Assembly: GCA_949879775.1 (NCBI GenBank)
Contig: CATLBW010000009.1
Location: forward strand, 1 to 38,381
DNA from: an uncultured Lachnospiraceae bacterium
Lineage (GTDB): Bacteria > Bacillota > Clostridia > Lachnospirales > Lachnospiraceae
Direction of reading: 5' to 3'
Length of the DNA: 38,381 nucleotides
Made by a program: the position numbers and the translations under genes. This document shows positions 7,615 to 16,428 of this stretch, piece after piece (position 1 is the first letter of the stretch; every line of letters begins with the position of its first letter). Below the pieces are notes generated by a model. It was not told where the DNA came from, did not search any database, and saw only the letters and a program-made list of their open reading frames with translations.

Positions 7615-8432
7615 GTGAAAGTCCCTCCTCCCTCGTCTCCGCGCGCGTTCATCAGCGCCATGCTGGCGATGACAAACACCATCAGGACAACGGATAGGCC
7701 TGAGCCTAAATTCCAGTTATATTCCTGCATAAAAGCCTGTTCAATGACGTTCCCAATCAAGAGCACCTTGCCGCCGCCTAAAAGGTCTGAGACAGCAAAA
7801 GAGGTCAGGGCAGGCACAAACACCATGATGATGCCGCTGATGACGCCGGACATCGTTAAGGGGACGATAATCTTAAAGAAAATTGTCACATTGCCGGCGC
7901 CCAAATCCTTAGCTGCCTCAATCACGTCCTTCTGGATACGCGCCATAGCGTTATAAATGGGCAGGACCATAAAAGGCAGGAAATCATAGACCATGCAGAA
8001 TACGACCGCTTTCGGCGTGTTGAGGATGTCAAGCCCCGGCAGCCCCAGTATGCCAAGCAGGGAATTGATTACGCCGTTGTTGGACAAAAGCATCCGCCAG
8101 GCAAGGATGCGCAGCATGAAGTTCATCCACATTGGCAGGATGAAGATGAACACAATCAGTCCCTGGCTTTTTGATTTCAGCTTATTTAAAATCATGGCGA
8201 GCGGGTAGGACAGCGCCAGGCAGATCAGCGTGCAGGCCAAAGCAAGCTTCAATGACAGGACCAATGACTTTAAATGCACGGAAAAAGTGATGGAGCTTAC
8301 ATTTAGCAGGGAAAAATGCCCGCTGGTCGTAGTGAACGCATAGTACAGTATCATCAATGTGGGCAGCAGGATAAAGCCTGCCATCCATAAAATATAAGGG
8401 CCCGCCAGCAATTGGCGTCTTAAATTACGCAT
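7611..8432 (-). CDS. potB: Spermidine/putrescine ABC transporter permease PotB
   Basis: A 273-aa membrane permease, partner of PotC. It has about six hydrophobic helices and an EAA loop ([26 protein letters not shown]). The start at 8432 ([17 protein letters not shown]) gives an 8-bp overlap with potA and a GGCGGTGG sequence a few bases upstream; an ATG at 8456 adds eight basic residues but has a poorer RBS, so the start is uncertain. The position between potA and potC with overlaps on both sides is the usual order. Confidence 0.93.
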   Translation of the reverse strand: MRNLRRQLLAGPYILWMAGFILLPTLMILYYAFTTTSGHFSLLNVSSITFSVHLKSLVLSLKLALACTLICLALSYPLAMILNKLKSKSQGLIVFIFILPMWMNFMLRILAWRMLLSNNGVINSLLGILGLPGLDILNTPKAVVFCMVYDFLPFMVLPIYNAMARIQKDVIEAAKDLGAGNVTIFFKIIVPLTMSGVISGIIMVFVPALTSFAVSDLLGGGKVLLIGNVIEQAFMQEYNWNLGSGLSVVLMVFVIASMALMNARGDEGGGTFT

Positions 8433-9498
8433 CTGTTTCCACCGCCTTTTCATCATTGGATTCCGGTTTGTTCATAATCTGGATGTTGAAAGGGTCCACG
8501 CAAATCCCCACATGGGAGCCAAGGGGCTGCATCTGCGTGGCATGCACCAGCCATTCGTAACCGTTTGCCATCACTTCCATTTCCCAGTGCACGCCCTTGA
8601 AAATCAGCGAGGTCACTTCTCCTTTCAGTATCCCTTTGTCAGGGGCGGTCAGTTCCACATCCTCTGGGCGGATTACCACATCTACAGGGGTATGGCTGCC
8701 GAAGCCTTCGTCCACGCAGGGGAAATCGATGCCCAAAATCCGCACCAGGCGGTCATGGAGCATAATGCCGCTGATAATATTGCTCTCGCCGATAAAATCT
8801 GCCACAAAAGCGTTGGTAGGCTCATTGTAAATATCTTCCGGCGTGCCAATCTGTTGGATATAGCCCTGGTTCATGACGACAATCGTATCGGACATCGTAA
8901 GGGCCTCTTCCTGGTCATGGGTCACATAGATAAAGGTGATGCCAAGCTCATTTTTCAGGCGGATTAATTCGTACTGCATATCCTGGCGCAGCTTTAAGTC
9001 TAACGCGCCCAATGGCTCATCCAAAAGCAGCACTTTCGGCTCATTGACGATGGCGCGGGCAATGGCAATCCGCTGCTGCTGCCCGCCGCTTAAGGAATCC
9101 ACGGTGCGCTTCTCAAAGCCGTCAAGGTTCACCAGCTTGAGCGCGTAACGGATTTTGTCTTCAATATAAGCTTTGCTTTTTTTGCGGATTTTCAGGCCGA
9201 AAGCAATATTTTCCGCGATGGACATATGGGGGAAGAGGGCATATTTCTGGAATACGGTATTCAATTGCCGTTCATTGGGGGCAAGGCCTGTGATGTCTTT
9301 GCCGTCGAAAATGATGTTCCCCTTATCGGGCGTCTCAAAGCCGCCGATGAGCCGCAGCGTGGTAGTCTTCCCACAGCCGGACGGCCCGAGCAGCGTCAGA
9401 AACTCATTTTCCTTTATATATAAATTCAAATCATCCAGCACCATCTGTCCGTCGTAGGACTTGCTGATGTGCTGCAAGTCAATCAGTCGTTTGCTCAT
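8425..9498 (-). CDS. potA: Spermidine/putrescine ABC transporter ATP-binding protein
   Basis: A 357-aa ATPase that powers PotBC. Walker A is GPSGCGKTT (residues 38-46), the ABC signature LSGGQQQR is near residue 139, Walker B is VLLLDEP, and the switch histidine is in YVTHDQEEA. The C-terminal 115 residues form a TOBE-type regulatory domain, as in PotA. The start is 12 bp after the regulator gene, with AGGAGG just upstream. It belongs to the operon regulator-potA-potB-potC-potD. Confidence 0.95.
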   Translation of the reverse strand: MSKRLIDLQHISKSYDGQMVLDDLNLYIKENEFLTLLGPSGCGKTTTLRLIGGFETPDKGNIIFDGKDITGLAPNERQLNTVFQKYALFPHMSIAENIAFGLKIRKKSKAYIEDKIRYALKLVNLDGFEKRTVDSLSGGQQQRIAIARAIVNEPKVLLLDEPLGALDLKLRQDMQYELIRLKNELGITFIYVTHDQEEALTMSDTIVVMNQGYIQQIGTPEDIYNEPTNAFVADFIGESNIISGIMLHDRLVRILGIDFPCVDEGFGSHTPVDVVIRPEDVELTAPDKGILKGEVTSLIFKGVHWEMEVMANGYEWLVHATQMQPLGSHVGICVDPFNIQIMNKPESNDEKAVETDA

Positions 9499-9510
9499 GG
9501 CAGTGTCCTC

Positions 9511-10050
9511 CTAAAAAATGGGGGGAGTGGAAACCCAGAGTATGGATGCCTCCCGGTCGCTGCAATTCTCGATGTAATGTTTCTTGCCGGCAATGAAATA
9601 AAAGGACTCCCCCTGCCGGACGGTGAAGGAGCGTGAGCCGTAGACCAGCTTGACGCTGCCCTTTAGCACATAGCCGAACTCTTCCGCTTCATGGGGGAGC
9701 TGGGTCTTGGAAACGCCGTGGGGCGCCAAGGTCATCAGCACAGGCTCCATGGCATTTTTCTGCGCGTTGGGGATCAGCCATTTAATCTGGTGGCGAAGCT
9801 CCTCCATATCTTTTGTGAAATAGTCTTCCTGGCGAAATACAATTTGTTCCGGTTCCTGGTCGGTAAAAAATTCTGCCGGAGTTGTGCCCAGGCATTGGAT
9901 GATGTCTAACAGCGTGCCTACCGAAGGGGACGTAAGGTTGCGTTCCAATTGGGAAATAAAGCCCTTGGAAAGCTCGCTGCGGTCGGCAAGTTCCTGCTGC
10001 GTCAGCCCATACTGGATGCGCAGCTCTTTCATGCGTTTGCCAATGTCCAT
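9511..10050 (-). CDS. XRE-family regulator with cupin domain (polyamine operon regulator)
   Basis: A 179-aa transcription regulator. Residues 1-62 are a helix-turn-helix of the Cro/XRE type (GLTQQELADRSELSKGFISQLERN), and residues about 105-178 are a small-molecule-binding cupin (PHEAEEFGYVLKGSVKLVYG, then YFIAGKKHYIEN). This architecture is shared with PuuR-type sensors of putrescine and is commonly first in potABCD operons, where it is thought to repress the transporter when polyamines are abundant. It is the first gene of the operon, with AGGAGG before the ATG. A candidate operator lies at 10097-10115. Calling it PuuR would go beyond the evidence. Confidence 0.88.
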   Translation of the reverse strand: MDIGKRMKELRIQYGLTQQELADRSELSKGFISQLERNLTSPSVGTLLDIIQCLGTTPAEFFTDQEPEQIVFRQEDYFTKDMEELRHQIKWLIPNAQKNAMEPVLMTLAPHGVSKTQLPHEAEEFGYVLKGSVKLVYGSRSFTVRQGESFYFIAGKKHYIENCSDREASILWVSTPPIF

Positions 10051-10096
10051 AGGAATCCTCCTTCACTGTATTAGATAAAAGTAATAATGATTTTTT

Positions 10097-10149
10097 TGTT
10101 TAATAATAATAAACAAGATATATTATATAGGGGAAATGTTAAATGTCAA
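10097..10149 (-). promoter_or_regulatory. Promoter and candidate operator of the polyamine operon
   Basis: Read on the minus strand, TTGACA (10144-10149), a 16-bp spacer and TATAAT (10122-10127) form a near-perfect sigma-A promoter about 70 bp before the regulator start. Just downstream, at the expected transcript start, is the inverted repeat TGTTTA-N7-TAAACA (10097-10115), well placed for autorepression by the XRE-cupin protein. No equally good promoter was found facing the divergent gene at 10312. Confidence 0.7.
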
Positions 10150-10311
10150 TAGGCATTTACAAAAAAGTGCATAACCAAAGAGCGCAAAATACGAAAATAA
10201 TAAAATAATCAACCAAAAGAAGAAGAAATTATATTGATTTTTGTCCATAAAATGAGATAATGTTATTACATTCATAAGTTATGCTAAATAAAATGGAAGG
10301 GAGAAAGGAAA

Positions 10312-11190
10312 ATGAAATTTAAGAAAATTGTAAGCGGAATGCTTGCATGCGCTTTGGTGGCGGCTTCCTTGTTCACCACAAGCGCGGCTTCGGCGAAAGC
10401 AGCGCAGGCTGGGGCACTACAGGAGGACGCCGTTTATGCGGACCCATTTGCGGAGATCCCGGATAATTTCAATCCGACCGTCGGCGATAACATGGCATTG
10501 AAGCCGGGGGAGACAGCATCTGTGAAGAAGAACGAGGTGCCCCAAAGCGTGAAGGACGCTGTCAAGCTCACCTATGAATCCTTGGATACGGACATTGTAA
10601 CGGTCGATGCGAACGGCAATGTCACGGCCAAGGGCAAGTTAGGCTATGCGCTGGTGGTTACCAGCCTCTCAGCGTTATCCGACGGTTATACGCAGGAGTA
10701 TTACACGCTGGTGAAGGTGGACATGGACTTGAGCGGGGTGAGGGCGACGGCTAAGGCAACGTCATTGGCAAAAGGCAAGGCGACGACGATTAACCTCTCT
10801 ATCCCTGGCGGCATCAAGGACCCTGCGACGACTTACCGCGCGACAGGCGCCGTATCTGTTGATAAGTCTGGCAAAATCACTGCCAAATCAGCAGGCGTTG
10901 GCAAGGTTTCTGTCAAGGTGAGCGCAGGCGGGAAGAGCATCGTCAGGAAAATCACAGTCAAGGTTGGCGAAATCACCGGCACCAGCAAGGTGAAAGCTGG
11001 CAAATCCATCACCCTGTCGGTAAAAGGGCTTTCCGGCAAGGCAAAATGGTCCCTGGATTCTAAGGGCAAGAAGCTGGCGAAGATTACGTCCGGCGGCAAA
11101 CTGACGGGCAGGAAAGCCGGGAAAGTAACCGTGACAGCCAAGGTTGGCGGCGTCACCATGACCAAGAAAATTACAATCAGCAAGAAGTAA
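10312..11190 (+). CDS. Secreted Ig-like (BIG2) domain protein (292 aa)
   Basis: A Sec signal peptide (residues 1-31, hydrophobic core MLACALVAASLF) leads into an exported protein of BIG2-type bacterial Ig-like repeats. Repeats are seen as SLDTDIVTVDANGNVTAKGKLG, then AVSVDKSGKITAKSAGVGKVSVKV and AKITSGGKLTGRKAGKVTVTAK. The last 130 residues are very rich in Lys, Gly, Ser and Thr. There is no LPXTG sorting motif or C-terminal membrane anchor, so it is probably released or bound by charge. GGGAGAAAGGA precedes the ATG. It lies 29 bp before the GH43-like gene and is probably cotranscribed with it. Confidence 0.8.
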   Translation: MKFKKIVSGMLACALVAASLFTTSAASAKAAQAGALQEDAVYADPFAEIPDNFNPTVGDNMALKPGETASVKKNEVPQSVKDAVKLTYESLDTDIVTVDANGNVTAKGKLGYALVVTSLSALSDGYTQEYYTLVKVDMDLSGVRATAKATSLAKGKATTINLSIPGGIKDPATTYRATGAVSVDKSGKITAKSAGVGKVSVKVSAGGKSIVRKITVKVGEITGTSKVKAGKSITLSVKGLSGKAKWSLDSKGKKLAKITSGGKLTGRKAGKVTVTAKVGGVTMTKKITISKK

Positions 11191-11219
11191 GAGACGACAG
11201 ACAGGAGGTAATTCATAGT

Positions 11220-13472
11220 ATGAAACGCAGAATAATAAACGCATTGCTTGCTGTTTGTCTTGCAGCAGGCATGGCAGCAGGCTCTTTGCCGGCGGCAGGC
11301 ATGGAAGCCAAGGCGGCGGGGAACGCCCAAGAGCAAGCGGCGGAGCCTTACACAGGGCTGACCGATGACGATTATGCAGGGTATGTGTACGTCTGCTTTG
11401 CAGACACCAAAGCAGGGAAGGATGTACAGCAGGTGCATTTTTTCCTCAGTGAGGACGGATTGAACTGGACAGCCTTAAACGGCTGCAAGCCGATTTTTGA
11501 GACGGGTGAGGACTTCAAGCAGTACATTGAGAAATGTGGGAACAACAGCGTCAATTATACGGTCGTGGACCTGGATGAGTACGGCATTTCTGATACCACG
11601 GAGGGCGACGCTTCCGTGCTCTTCCCCTTTGAGGGAAGCGACCAGGGAATCCGCGACCCCTATATGCTTCGTGGGACGAAGAAGGACGGCAGCGACGCCA
11701 ATAAGGTATGGATACTTGCCACTGACTTGAACACTATGCAGCCGAAATATAAAGGGAACTTAGTGAATAATACCGTGGGCAACTGGGGGCTTATGACTAC
11801 CAGCCCATACGGGAGCACCAAACTTTTCATCTATGAGACGGAAGACTGGGTGCACTGGAAGAGGACTTACGTTGATGTAGGAAAAGAAGTCAATGCCTGC
11901 ATGGCGTGGGCGCCTGAGGCAATCTATAACCCGGAGAAGGACAATTATCTGGTATACTGGTCAGCCCGCACCAATGTGGATGGCAGGGCGAGAGACCGCC
12001 TCTACTGCAATGAGACGGAAGATTTCGTGCATTTTGGGCCGACCAAGCTGTATGAGCAGGAGCCGTTTTACCAAAATTACCTGCCTAATGGCGTGAGTGA
12101 GGCTGACGACGGCTACGGCAATATCGATACCTCCCAGCTATGGGTGGCCGAGGAGAACGCGGATGGCACTGTCAACCCATACGGCACCTTGTACCGTCTG
12201 GTGAAGGATGAGACGAACAACCATATCGAGCTGATGAGCGCCAAGACCGTGTTAGACCCGGACAAGGATTACGATGCATCGAACCCGACCCAGATTAACG
12301 AGTATACGGATGCGGACGGCAAGACGTTTTCAGAGCTGGCGGATATCAATGCCCTGAAAGACCCCACGCATATCAAGATTGCGGAGGTTGTCTATAACTG
12401 GTTTATTGACGATTCCGTCGGCAACCATTTTAAGAAGATTTCCCAGAAAGAAATGGAGGGACAAATCGGCACTTACGAAGGCGCGACCATGTTTAAGTTT
12501 ATTGGCCGTGATGAGTGGTGCGTGATGATTGACTATTATGGCAATAACAAGGTCCGTTATGAGCCTTACACCACTACGGATTTATCTGAACCTGACAGCA
12601 TTAAGAAGGTGCCAAGCGGCAGTTATGGACGTACCGGCGGCGACGTCGGCTGCCATGGCGGCATGATCCCTATTACTGCCGAAGAGTACAATACATTGAT
12701 TGATACATACAATGCGGACAGCAGTATTGACAATTACCATCCGATTGATTATGTTACGGATACCAGTAAGCTTAAACATAAGAAAACAGAGCTGAAAGCA
12801 GCGGCAGGGACGAATGATTATACGCAGAGCATGAAGAGCCAGATGTTAGCGTTTGCAGCAAAAGAGCTTACCGGGAACGAGACGCAGGCTGAGATTGATA
12901 AGCTGGTAAAACGTGCAGATAAGATGCTTGCGACGAAACTGCCGAAAGTGCCGGAAATGCTGGCGGAGAACGTCTATCTGGATGAAGATGAAGTGACGCT
13001 GTGCACGAAGGCGACGGAGGGCTTAAAGACGAAAGCAACCATCCATGCGGACGCGGATGTTGACAGCCAGACGCCTAAGATTACCTTTAAGAGCAGCAAT
13101 ACGAAAGTTGCCCAGGTAGACGCCAAGGGCGTAATTACTGCCAAGAAAGCAGGGACGGCCAATATCACGGCAACAGCTCCCGGCGGGGCAAAGGCAGTCT
13201 GCAAAGTGACTGTTAAGGGTGTGCCAAGCAAGGTTACGCTTAAGAAGAAGACTGTGAGCCTCAAGGTGAAAAAGACATATCAGATTAAGCCAAGCATTCC
13301 GAAAGGGACTGTTTGCTCCAGCTTCAAGTACAAGTCTGATAAGGCCAAGATTGCATCGGTTTCCAGCACAGGGCTTGTAACAGCGAAGAAGAAAGGCACT
13401 GCTAAGATAACGGTTACGGCAGGCAATAACAGTAAGGCGAAGGCGACCTTTACCGTAAAAGTGAAGAAATAA
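11220..13472 (+). CDS. Secreted GH43-like glycoside hydrolase with C-terminal BIG2 domains (750 aa)
   Basis: A signal peptide (about residues 1-34) precedes a catalytic region (about 40-500) resembling five-bladed beta-propeller GH43 enzymes, which remove arabinose or xylose from plant or host glycans. Typical features are YVYVCFADT, VHFFLSEDGLNWTALNG, GIRDPYML, WAPEAIYNPEKDNYLVYWS and FVHFGPTKLYE. Catalytic acids were not assigned with certainty. Residues about 500-580 are a helical linker, then two BIG2 domains (about 585-665 and 667-750, each with KVA/KIASV...G.I/LVTAKKAGTA). AGGAGG lies 11 nt before the ATG. With the neighbouring BIG2 protein it suggests an extracellular carbohydrate-degrading pair. 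Substrate is unknown. Confidence 0.8.
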   Translation: MKRRIINALLAVCLAAGMAAGSLPAAGMEAKAAGNAQEQAAEPYTGLTDDDYAGYVYVCFADTKAGKDVQQVHFFLSEDGLNWTALNGCKPIFETGEDFKQYIEKCGNNSVNYTVVDLDEYGISDTTEGDASVLFPFEGSDQGIRDPYMLRGTKKDGSDANKVWILATDLNTMQPKYKGNLVNNTVGNWGLMTTSPYGSTKLFIYETEDWVHWKRTYVDVGKEVNACMAWAPEAIYNPEKDNYLVYWSARTNVDGRARDRLYCNETEDFVHFGPTKLYEQEPFYQNYLPNGVSEADDGYGNIDTSQLWVAEENADGTVNPYGTLYRLVKDETNNHIELMSAKTVLDPDKDYDASNPTQINEYTDADGKTFSELADINALKDPTHIKIAEVVYNWFIDDSVGNHFKKISQKEMEGQIGTYEGATMFKFIGRDEWCVMIDYYGNNKVRYEPYTTTDLSEPDSIKKVPSGSYGRTGGDVGCHGGMIPITAEEYNTLIDTYNADSSIDNYHPIDYVTDTSKLKHKKTELKAAAGTNDYTQSMKSQMLAFAAKELTGNETQAEIDKLVKRADKMLATKLPKVPEMLAENVYLDEDEVTLCTKATEGLKTKATIHADADVDSQTPKITFKSSNTKVAQVDAKGVITAKKAGTANITATAPGGAKAVCKVTVKGVPSKVTLKKKTVSLKVKKTYQIKPSIPKGTVCSSFKYKSDKAKIASVSSTGLVTAKKKGTAKITVTAGNNSKAKATFTVKVKK

Positions 13473-13492
13473 GAGAGTTTTGAAAGTTGTTT

Positions 13493-13561
13493 CCCGGCAG
13501 GCATTGTAGGATGGCTGCCGGGATTGTTATAGGAAACGCATTAAATGAATGCGTTTCCTAT
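13493..13561 (+). terminator. Two consecutive hairpins after the GH43-like gene
   Basis: CCCGGCAG (13493-13500) pairs with CTGCCGGG (13515-13522), followed by ATTGTTAT. A second 14-bp perfect stem (13529-13542 with 13548-13561, loop AAATG) is followed by a weak AT-rich run. The first is the more likely terminator; the second is symmetric and could act on either strand. Confidence 0.6.
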
Positions 13562-13584
13562 ATATATTTGGACAGGAGGTTAAG

Positions 13585-13971
13585 ATGTTACAGACAGGAT
13601 TGAAAGGCAGCCAGGAAATGACAGTAACCGCAGAGGACACCGCCAGGGTATATAAGAGCGGCACATTGGACGTGCTTGCTACGCCGCGGATGGCGGCTTT
13701 GATGGAAGAGACGGCGTGGAAGAGCGTAGCGGAATATCTGGATGCAGGAATGGGCACGGTGGGCACCCGCCTGGAATTAGACCATCTCGCATCGACGCCA
13801 ATCGGCATGAAAGTGTATTGCGAGTCTTTGCTGGAGGGCGTAGACGGGAGGAAGCTGACGTTTTCGATTGCAGCCAGGGATGAAAAAGGCGTTATTGGAA
13901 AGGCGCTCCATGAGAGGTTCCTTGTGGAAGAAGAGAAGTTCCAGAAAAAAGCGGAACAGAAAAATACTTGA
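13585..13971 (+). CDS. Hot-dog fold thioesterase, FlK-like (128 aa)
   Basis: A small acyl-CoA thioesterase of the hot-dog superfamily, cytoplasmic. The pattern ATPRMAALMEETA, then GTVGTRLELDHLASTPIGM, then DGRKLTFSIAARDEKGVIGKALHERFLV matches the fluoroacetyl-CoA thioesterase (FlK)-like group, whose catalytic Thr/Glu/His lie in these segments. The natural substrate is not known; most members are general housekeeping thioesterases. The start at 13585 follows AGGAGG by 6 nt; an ATG at 13549 lies inside the preceding hairpin. It appears to be a single-gene unit. Confidence 0.8.
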   Translation: MLQTGLKGSQEMTVTAEDTARVYKSGTLDVLATPRMAALMEETAWKSVAEYLDAGMGTVGTRLELDHLASTPIGMKVYCESLLEGVDGRKLTFSIAARDEKGVIGKALHERFLVEEEKFQKKAEQKNT

Positions 13972-14230
13972 TTTTAGGGACAATATTTAAGATTTGGTGC
14001 ACTGGGCTGCATATGCCGAAAACGTCCTTGATTATCCGTGTGGGCATATGCAGCATATGACGGTATAGAAGTATACAGATATGAGGATATATTATAATAT
14101 TTAAATTTATAGATGGTATTTTGTTTTGTGCTTTACATTTCTACTAGAATCTGCTATGTTGGGATAAGCAGGTTTCTGATTCAAATCTGACAGGCTGGCG
14201 AGTTTAAGTTATTATCAATGAGAAAGATGG
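13972..14230. other. Gene-free region with a 12-bp perfect inverted repeat
   Basis: GCTGCATATGCC (14006-14017) pairs with GGCATATGCAGC (14043-14054) around a 25-nt loop; there is no T-run, so its role as terminator is doubtful. The rest is AT-rich with no gene. The stretch ATTCAAATCTGACAGG near 14178-14193 is repeated near 15293-15308, before the second nuclease copy, showing that the duplicated block extends slightly upstream with about 36 bp inserted or deleted. Confidence 0.55.
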
Positions 14231-14304
14231 CTAAGCCTGTTCTTCGCGGTATTCCCGCGGTTATTTAGGTCATGAGGAAATTTAATAATTTTGGAGGGTT
14301 GCCT

Positions 14305-15180
14305 ATGGATGAAGACAAAAGGAAGGAACTGAAGGGGATACTGCCCAAAGAGCACCAGATGAACCTGAGTGATTTTGCATTGTTCCTGTCTGTGATGAAA
14401 AATAAGCGAGCCTATGAATGCACACTAAGCATTATTTTGGGCGAGCCGGGGTTGGAACTGGAAGAGGTGAAAGTCGAACAGGTGGTGCTGAATAAGGCCG
14501 GGAAACGGGCCATAAGGCTGGACGCCTGGGCGAGGGACAAAGAAGGCCGTTGGTTTGACATGGAGATGCAGAATGACAGCAGTGGGGATGACATCCCCAG
14601 GCGGTGCAGGTTTTACCAGAGCCTAATGGACGCGCCGGCGTTAAAGTCGGGGAAGGAGACGAAATACCGCGAGCTGCCGGAATCTGTGATTATATTTATC
14701 ACGCAGGCGGACATTTGGGGGAAGGGATTGGCAAAGTATGAGTTCACGCAGCAGTGTGAGGGAGCGCCAGGGCTGCGCTTAGAAGATGGGACTGCCAAAA
14801 TATTTCTGAATATGGAGGGCAAAAGCGGTTCCCAAGAGCTGGTAAGTCTGCTACAATATATGAAAGACACCAGATTAAGGAATACTGGGGTAAGGGATGC
14901 AAGGATCATAGAGCTGGATAAGATTGTAAAGGAAGTCAAGGAAAGTGAAGAATGGGAGGCGGTTCAAATGAACATTATGGAGATTGCCATGGAACGGGGG
15001 CTGGAACAAGGTTTGGAGCAAGGTCTGGAACAAGGTTTGGTGCAAGGCTTGGAGCAGGGGAGGGAGCGCATAAACATGTTGAATAAAAGGCTGCTGTCAG
15101 AGAACCGTATGGATGACTTAAGGAGAAGCATAGAAGACGAAGAATACCAGAGGAAGTTGTTTGCGGAGTACCAGCTCTGA
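14305..15180 (+). CDS. Rpn-family PD-(D/E)XK nuclease / putative transposase, copy 1
   Basis: A 291-aa member of the PDDEXK_2 (Rpn, recombination-promoting nuclease) family. The catalytic core is D73 in RLDAWARD and E87-x-Q89 in FDMEMQN, the D...E-x-Q variant of the fold. Family members cut DNA; E. coli Rpn proteins raise recombination and some act in phage defence. The start at 14305 follows TGGAGGG by about 6 nt; an upstream ATG at 14272 lacks an RBS. The C-terminus has five GLEQ-type tetrapeptides (14998-15060). An in-frame ATG at 14968 with its own GGGAGG (14954-14959) could give a 70-aa internal product, as described for Rpn antitoxin-like short forms. Confidence 0.88.
   Translation: MDEDKRKELKGILPKEHQMNLSDFALFLSVMKNKRAYECTLSIILGEPGLELEEVKVEQVVLNKAGKRAIRLDAWARDKEGRWFDMEMQNDSSGDDIPRRCRFYQSLMDAPALKSGKETKYRELPESVIIFITQADIWGKGLAKYEFTQQCEGAPGLRLEDGTAKIFLNMEGKSGSQELVSLLQYMKDTRLRNTGVRDARIIELDKIVKEVKESEEWEAVQMNIMEIAMERGLEQGLEQGLEQGLVQGLEQGRERINMLNKRLLSENRMDDLRRSIEDEEYQRKLFAEYQL
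14998..15060 (+). repeat. GLEQ-coding 12-bp tandem repeat in nuclease copy 1
   Basis: Five imperfect 12-bp units encode GLEQ-GLEQ-GLEQ-GLVQ-GLEQ. The second gene copy has four units (16077-16126, GLER-GLEQ-GLVQ-GLEQ), so length changed by exactly one unit after duplication, as expected from slipped-strand replication. The frame is preserved. Confidence 0.85.
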
Positions 15181-15383
15181 TGGAATGTTTGCCTTTATTC
15201 CCGCGAGCAGCGAGCCGGTTATGCCGCCAGTTCGCGGCAGGCATTTGCCTGAGATGATATTAGGGAATTGGGCAGCGATTTATATTTCTAAATTCAAATC
15301 TGACAGGTCCTAAGCCTGTTCTTCGCGGTATTCCCGCGGCTATTTAGGTCATGAGGAAATTTAATAATTTTGGAGGGTTGCCT

Positions 15384-16247
15384 ATGGATGAAGACATAAG
15401 GAAGGAACTGAAGGGGATACTGCCCAAAGAGCACCAGATGAACCTGAGTGATTTTGCATTGTTCCTGTCTGTGATGAAAAATAAGCGAGCCTATGAATGC
15501 ACGCTAAGCATTATTTTAGGCGAGCCGGGGTTGGAACTGGAAGAGGTGAAAGTCGAACAGGTGGTGCTGAATAAGGCTGGGAAACGGGCCATAAGGCTGG
15601 ACGCCTGGGCGAGGGACAAAGAAGGCCGTTGGTTTGACATGGAGATGCAGAATGACAGCAGTGGGGATGACATCCCCAGGCGGTGCAGGTTTTACCAGAG
15701 CCTAATGGACGCGCCGGCGTTAAAGTCGGGGAAGGAGACGAAATACCGCGAGCTGCCGGAATCTGTGATTATATTTATCACGCAGGCGGACATTTGGGGG
15801 AAGGGATTGGCAAAGTATGAGTTCACGCAGCAGTGTGAGGGAGCGCCAGGGCTGCGCTTAGAAGATGGGACTGCCAAAATATTTCTGAATATGGAGGGCA
15901 AAAGCGGTTCCCAAGAGCTGGTAAGTCTGCTACAATATATGAAAGACACCAGATTAAGGAATACTGGGGTAAGGGATGCAAGGATCATAGAGCTGGATAA
16001 GATTGTAAAGGAAGTCAAGGAAAGTGAAGAATGGGAGGCGGTTCAAATGAACATTATGGAGATTGCCATGGAACGGGGGCTGGAACGAGGTCTGGAACAA
16101 GGTTTGGTGCAAGGCCTGGAGCAGGGGAGGGAGCGCATAAACATGTTGAATAAAAGGCTGCTGTCAGAGAACCGTATGGATGACTTAAGGAGAAGCATAG
16201 AAGACGAAGAATACCAGAGGAAGTTGTTTGCGGAGTACCAGATTTGA
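15384..16247 (+). CDS. Rpn-family PD-(D/E)XK nuclease / putative transposase, copy 2
   Basis: 287 aa, almost identical to the copy at 14305, with the same D73, E87 and Q89 and the same RBS. Differences seen are K6 to I near the N-terminus, one GLEQ unit fewer, one GLEQ changed to GLER, and the last residue (YQI instead of YQL). The internal start is preserved at 16047 with GGGAGG upstream and would give 66 aa. Both copies appear intact, so neither is a decaying pseudogene. Confidence 0.88.
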   Translation: MDEDIRKELKGILPKEHQMNLSDFALFLSVMKNKRAYECTLSIILGEPGLELEEVKVEQVVLNKAGKRAIRLDAWARDKEGRWFDMEMQNDSSGDDIPRRCRFYQSLMDAPALKSGKETKYRELPESVIIFITQADIWGKGLAKYEFTQQCEGAPGLRLEDGTAKIFLNMEGKSGSQELVSLLQYMKDTRLRNTGVRDARIIELDKIVKEVKESEEWEAVQMNIMEIAMERGLERGLEQGLVQGLEQGRERINMLNKRLLSENRMDDLRRSIEDEEYQRKLFAEYQI

Positions 16248-16428
16248 TGGAAAGCAAGGCTGCTTTTGTGGTTTAAGCATTTGAGGCGTTTTTGGCGCTG
16301 CACCCATGTAACAGTCCAGCCCACACAAAATATACCCACACAAAAAATTGCGAAAAATACTAGTATTTTCTTAATAGTTCTGTTAAAATAATAATAATTA
16401 TGCAGACATAGGAAAAGGAGCGTTGATT

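Larger units (their letters stand above)
14231..16245 (+). repeat. Tandem duplication of about 0.95 kb (period 1079 bp)
   Basis: Two nearly identical segments, about 14231-15175 and 15310-16245, each carry one nuclease gene plus its leader. They differ by a few substitutions and one 12-bp unit. A 130-bp spacer with the hairpin-rich sequence TTCCCGCGAGCAGCGAGCCGG separates them. Such high identity indicates a recent duplication. Confidence 0.92.

Noticed and set aside
14170-14200. tRNA-like GATTCAAATC segment
   Set aside because: Looks like a T-loop, but no acceptor, D or anticodon stems can be built; it is repeated before the second Rpn copy as part of the duplication.
14231-16245. Insertion sequence made of the two nuclease copies
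   Set aside because: Despite the 'transposase' label of this family, no terminal inverted repeats or target duplications flank the genes; it looks like a simple tandem duplication.
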